This document shows, one piece after another, positions 60,535 through 64,000 of a DNA stretch of 64,000 nucleotides. Source of the DNA: Metopolophium dirhodum. Taxonomy: Eukaryota > Arthropoda > Insecta > Hemiptera > Aphididae. The stretch spans positions 849,001 through 913,000 of the forward strand of contig NC_083565.1 in NCBI RefSeq assembly GCF_019925205.1. The letters are read 5' to 3'. Each line of letters starts with the position of its first letter. Within the stretch, counting starts at the first letter, position 1. The position numbers and the translations under genes were made by a program. The notes beneath the pieces are model-generated. The model saw only the letters and a program-made list of their open reading frames with translations. It ran no database searches and was not told the DNA's origin.

Positions 60535-62880
60535 ATTTTCTACTATTATCTTAAATAATCGACAGTTTTCTGAAACATTGCATTTTATTGTGTTATAATT
60601 TATATATTATATGCATGAAAAATATTATCCTATTCGCAGACAAAAAAAACGATAGTATCTATGTTTTAGTTATAATATATTATTTTATACCTACGACGTG
60701 TCTACGTAAGTATTTACAAATATTTTTTTATCTTTCAAACAGATTACACGATCGCAGTCATTTGATGTATAAAATGTGTTAAGCTATTTATTTTTAAAAC
60801 GAAAAATAATTCGCATATTTAAAGTGGTATATTCTTAACGCATATATGATATCGTTCACATTGCAGTTTAAACTTTAATGTTTAAAGTTGAACTATAGTA
60901 TTTAAAATTTTTAAAGGTATTGTTCAGTGTTCAACTGTGTAATATATATCATTAAATTCAGTATTTGTGTCACTTAAATTGTTTTTGAAAGTAGTCAATG
61001 GAGTATGGAATTTTGATGTGGTTAATCCCACTTGTTTATATGTGGGAAACAGACAATACACTGTAATGAGTAATGCCTAATGAGAAGGTACTTGTTAAAT
61101 AAAATAGTTACTAAATTTCACCAAAAAAATTTTATTTTCGAAATTTTTTCAGTATGGTATTAGTCACTTATTACGCTTTGTTGATGGTTTTTTTTTTTTA
61201 ATATACAATGGCATTACGCCAATTTAGCTTACAAATAGTGCTCGGAAAATATCACTCTCACTCGAAGACTATAATAACTTGTTTTACATAACTATACATA
61301 ACTCATCAATCCATACAAAAATAATGTATCTATAATTATAATTTATAATGTATATTCCGGCTCGAAATGACATAAGGGAATAACATTTATCTTTTTATAA
61401 ATATACATTATAAATAAACTCATAAAAAACAACTAAGTTGCTTAAAACTGTATCAATGACCGAGAAATTGGGAACGATTATTGTAGCTGTTGAATTCATA
61501 TTGCAACGTACAACGCACATATTATTATAAAAAATAGGGAATGATATTTTTTATCAAACGTTTGAAGGTTATGGATTATGAGTGATATTAACTTATCTAA
61601 AAAGTAAAAATGTAAATATATAAAATTAAATCAATATATTTATTATTAATTAATAATTATTCTCATAAAATATCCAAAAGATATTTTACTAAAGATTTAT
61701 CAAGACTCAAAATTTAAAGAAAAAATGATCATACAATATGAATACATTTAAATACAAATACCATACTATAATATAGAAGATATGAAAAAGTATGAACAAC
61801 AAGTTGTAAGAAGATAACAGTTTTATATAACTCAGCACTTGTTGCAACAATATTGTAGCTTATAGCATGGAGTAAATATTGAATACATTAAAAGGTATTT
61901 TATCAATAAATATAAATACAAATTTTCTCAGTACCTATAACATGACTCATCTAACATTATAACTGTAATCAAAAGAGTGATAAACTGATAAGTTATGATC
62001 GCTAATAATCTGTATAGTAATTAAATGATTTATTAATCAAAACATTAAATATAGAATTAAAAATGGTTAAATTGGTTTACTGTAAATTTAAAAATAATTT
62101 TTATATTTAATCTATGTACCTATATTGTATAAGTATGTAATTTATGTAAATGGTTATGTATGTAATTATTTAGTGTATGTGATATATTATGTATGTAAGC
62201 ATGATTTAAAGTTAGATTGAATATAAATAACTAAGAAATACCTAACTGACCATTTTTTATTTAAAATAATCCAATCTATTTTGGGTAATCTTTACCCTAA
62301 TTAAAAATCAATTCGGGGGGGGGGGGGGGAGGGGTATTGGTATTTTAATTATGGTTATATGTCATTATTTGTACGGTCGAACATAAAAAATGCAAAACCC
62401 AGACACTTTGTACGATGGGGTAAAAATGTTCATTTCCAAACGCGGACACTTTGTAGTGTTTGTATATAGGTACCTACATAAATACAAAAAGAATAATATA
62501 ATATAATATGTACAAGATATACTCAACATTGTATTAAAAATGTTAAATACCATTTGGAATATCTAATTTGGTAATACAATTATAATTTATAAATATGCAA
62601 TAGCACCAAGTCATGTCTGGTTGTAACCTGTAAAGTGTAAGTACATTTCACCTCAGGTCAAAATCAGAATTTAAATTAATGCATTAATTCTGTAATCCTG
62701 TCTTTATTGATGCCTACCAGAATTTATTTACCGACAACCGATAGGAAACCGCAAGTGAACATAGGCGAGTGAAAATAATCGCTACGCTTTACGATTAAAT
62801 ACCTTCTAACATGAAATAATTACGGTACAAAAAGATACAATAAATATCTATTAATCAATAAATGTTATGAACTCACCTAT
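60535..62880. other. Upstream of fucosyltransferase copy C; no gene seen
   Basis: A splice acceptor (tgtttcag on the minus strand, near 60570) just before the copy C ATG suggests an upstream noncoding exon. A good minus-strand donor, CATAG|GTGAGT, at about 62876-62883 is a candidate partner. A G15 run lies at 62316-62330. The rest is AT-rich and featureless. Confidence 0.3.
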
Positions 62881-64000
62881 GCAGGTTCTCGCCAGTACCA
62901 TTCACAATAGTAGATTTAGTAATTACCGTTTTTCGCTTAAAATTACGAAAATTATACCTAATATGTGTCATATATAATGGACAATTTTGAAAGTCAAAGA
63001 GGCAGTGTGTAAATTCCTATGTGATGTTGATAAAGAATGATAATTCTATATAAGGTGAAAATGCACATAAAACACAAATTTAAAATGCCCGGGAAAAGGA
63101 ACAACTAATTTTATCAAATCGGTAAGTTATAATAGTATTATTTTGTTATAATTTATTTTCATTTATGTATTTACGGAACTAACTTGAATTCCAGTACATA
63201 AATTATTCAAATGAAACTCCACATACCCACGCAGTTAAAACACAATTGAGGAGATAATTGTTAAAAAAAAGTATAAAGGAAAAATCTTTAGGAACACGAG
63301 AAACCCCAAGTCAAATATGGTCGTCTATCGTGCCCAATATTCCAAGTTAGATCATAATTATTTTATTATTTAAAAATATATCGAAAGCTCGTTGTACGTT
63401 TATGATTGTATGTGTACAGCTGACACAGCTGTAGCAGGTGGTCATTTTTCTTCATTAAAACTAAAACGAAATATTCGAAATTACAGATATAGATACCAAT
63501 TGGAAGCCCCTTAAAAAAAAAATTGTTTGACATAACACTTATCTATTTATTTGATACGTGTTGTCATGTTGATATGTTAAACAAACTAAAAACACAAATT
63601 TAAATACTTACCATGATTGAATAGGTAAATTGTGAAATTATACATTCACTCACTGTTCTTATACCTATTACCTATACCACGCTTAGATATGATGTATTAA
63701 TCATTAATGTATGCTTCTATGCTAGTATAATATAAATTAAGAACAAATATCATTAATATGATATTGAATGTATATTCTCTAATCTCTATATTGTTCTAAA
63801 ATGAAAGGACACAGATATGAATCAGGTACAATTACCTGAATTGAATACAAAATTATTCATCAATCCTTTATATTTATTTAATTCATTGTTTTGAACATTT
63901 GTCTCCGTCTTTTAGATGCACCATTTTCATATTGTCTGTTAGACATGTTTTTTTTTTCAAAAGTCAATAAAAGATAGTGTAGGTATATAGGTAGATATTT
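62881..64000. other. AT-rich right edge; nothing recognised
   Basis: No open frame longer than about 60 codons, no element end with a target duplication, and no RNA gene. If the copy C promoter lies upstream of the putative donor at 62883 it would be here. Confidence 0.3.

Overview
The window reads as nuclear DNA of an insect, most probably an aphid. It is very AT-rich, with intron-split genes of animal type, GT-AG splice sites and many short DNA transposons. Recurrent taggtacctacct-like strings and a jockey-type gag with 'GHTRNYC' knuckles resemble aphid genomes. The aphid call is a judgement from general appearance; the insect call rests on the genes.

Layout, left to right. (1) 128-10547, plus strand: a complete loco/RGS12-type regulator of G-protein signalling, 13 coding exons, about 1121 aa, with PDZ, PTB, RGS, two Ras-binding domains and a GoLoco motif. 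(2) 13102-10817, minus strand: mitochondrial ribosomal protein L45, 7 exons, 330 aa, convergent with loco. (3) 13934-14998: a gag-only non-LTR retrotransposon fragment between two ~205-bp direct repeats. (4) 15529-23466, plus strand: translation elongation factor 1 delta. (5) 24460-25055: a dead piggyBac-like transposase piece, followed by aphid-type repeats. (6) 28356-30176, plus strand: a UDP-glycosyltransferase, 4 exons, 514 aa. (7) 38850-31467, minus strand: snurportin-1, 343 aa, with a duplicated 3' end and a possible alternative first exon. (8) 60534-41968, minus strand: three tandem alpha-1,3-fucosyltransferase genes (GT10, FucTA-like), each with the same five-exon plan. The most upstream copy has a one-base frameshift in exon 3. 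(9) 60535-64000: no recognisable gene.

The genes do not form one pathway. Most are housekeeping or signalling genes: G-alpha regulation, mitochondrial translation, cytosolic translation and snRNP import. The UGT and the fucosyltransferase array are lineage-variable glycosylation genes. The fucosyltransferase array is the main expanded locus.

The space between and inside genes is densely populated by MITE-like elements. For many of them both termini and the target-site duplications can be read directly. They include hAT-like elements with 8-bp duplications, TTAA-targeting piggyBac-like elements that are sometimes nested, a Mutator-like element with a 10-bp duplication, and very small palindromes flanked by 7-8-bp direct repeats. 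I found no convincing tRNA, rRNA, CRISPR array or bacterial-type gene. Exon models were built by hand from splice signals, reading phase and protein resemblance, without transcript or database support.
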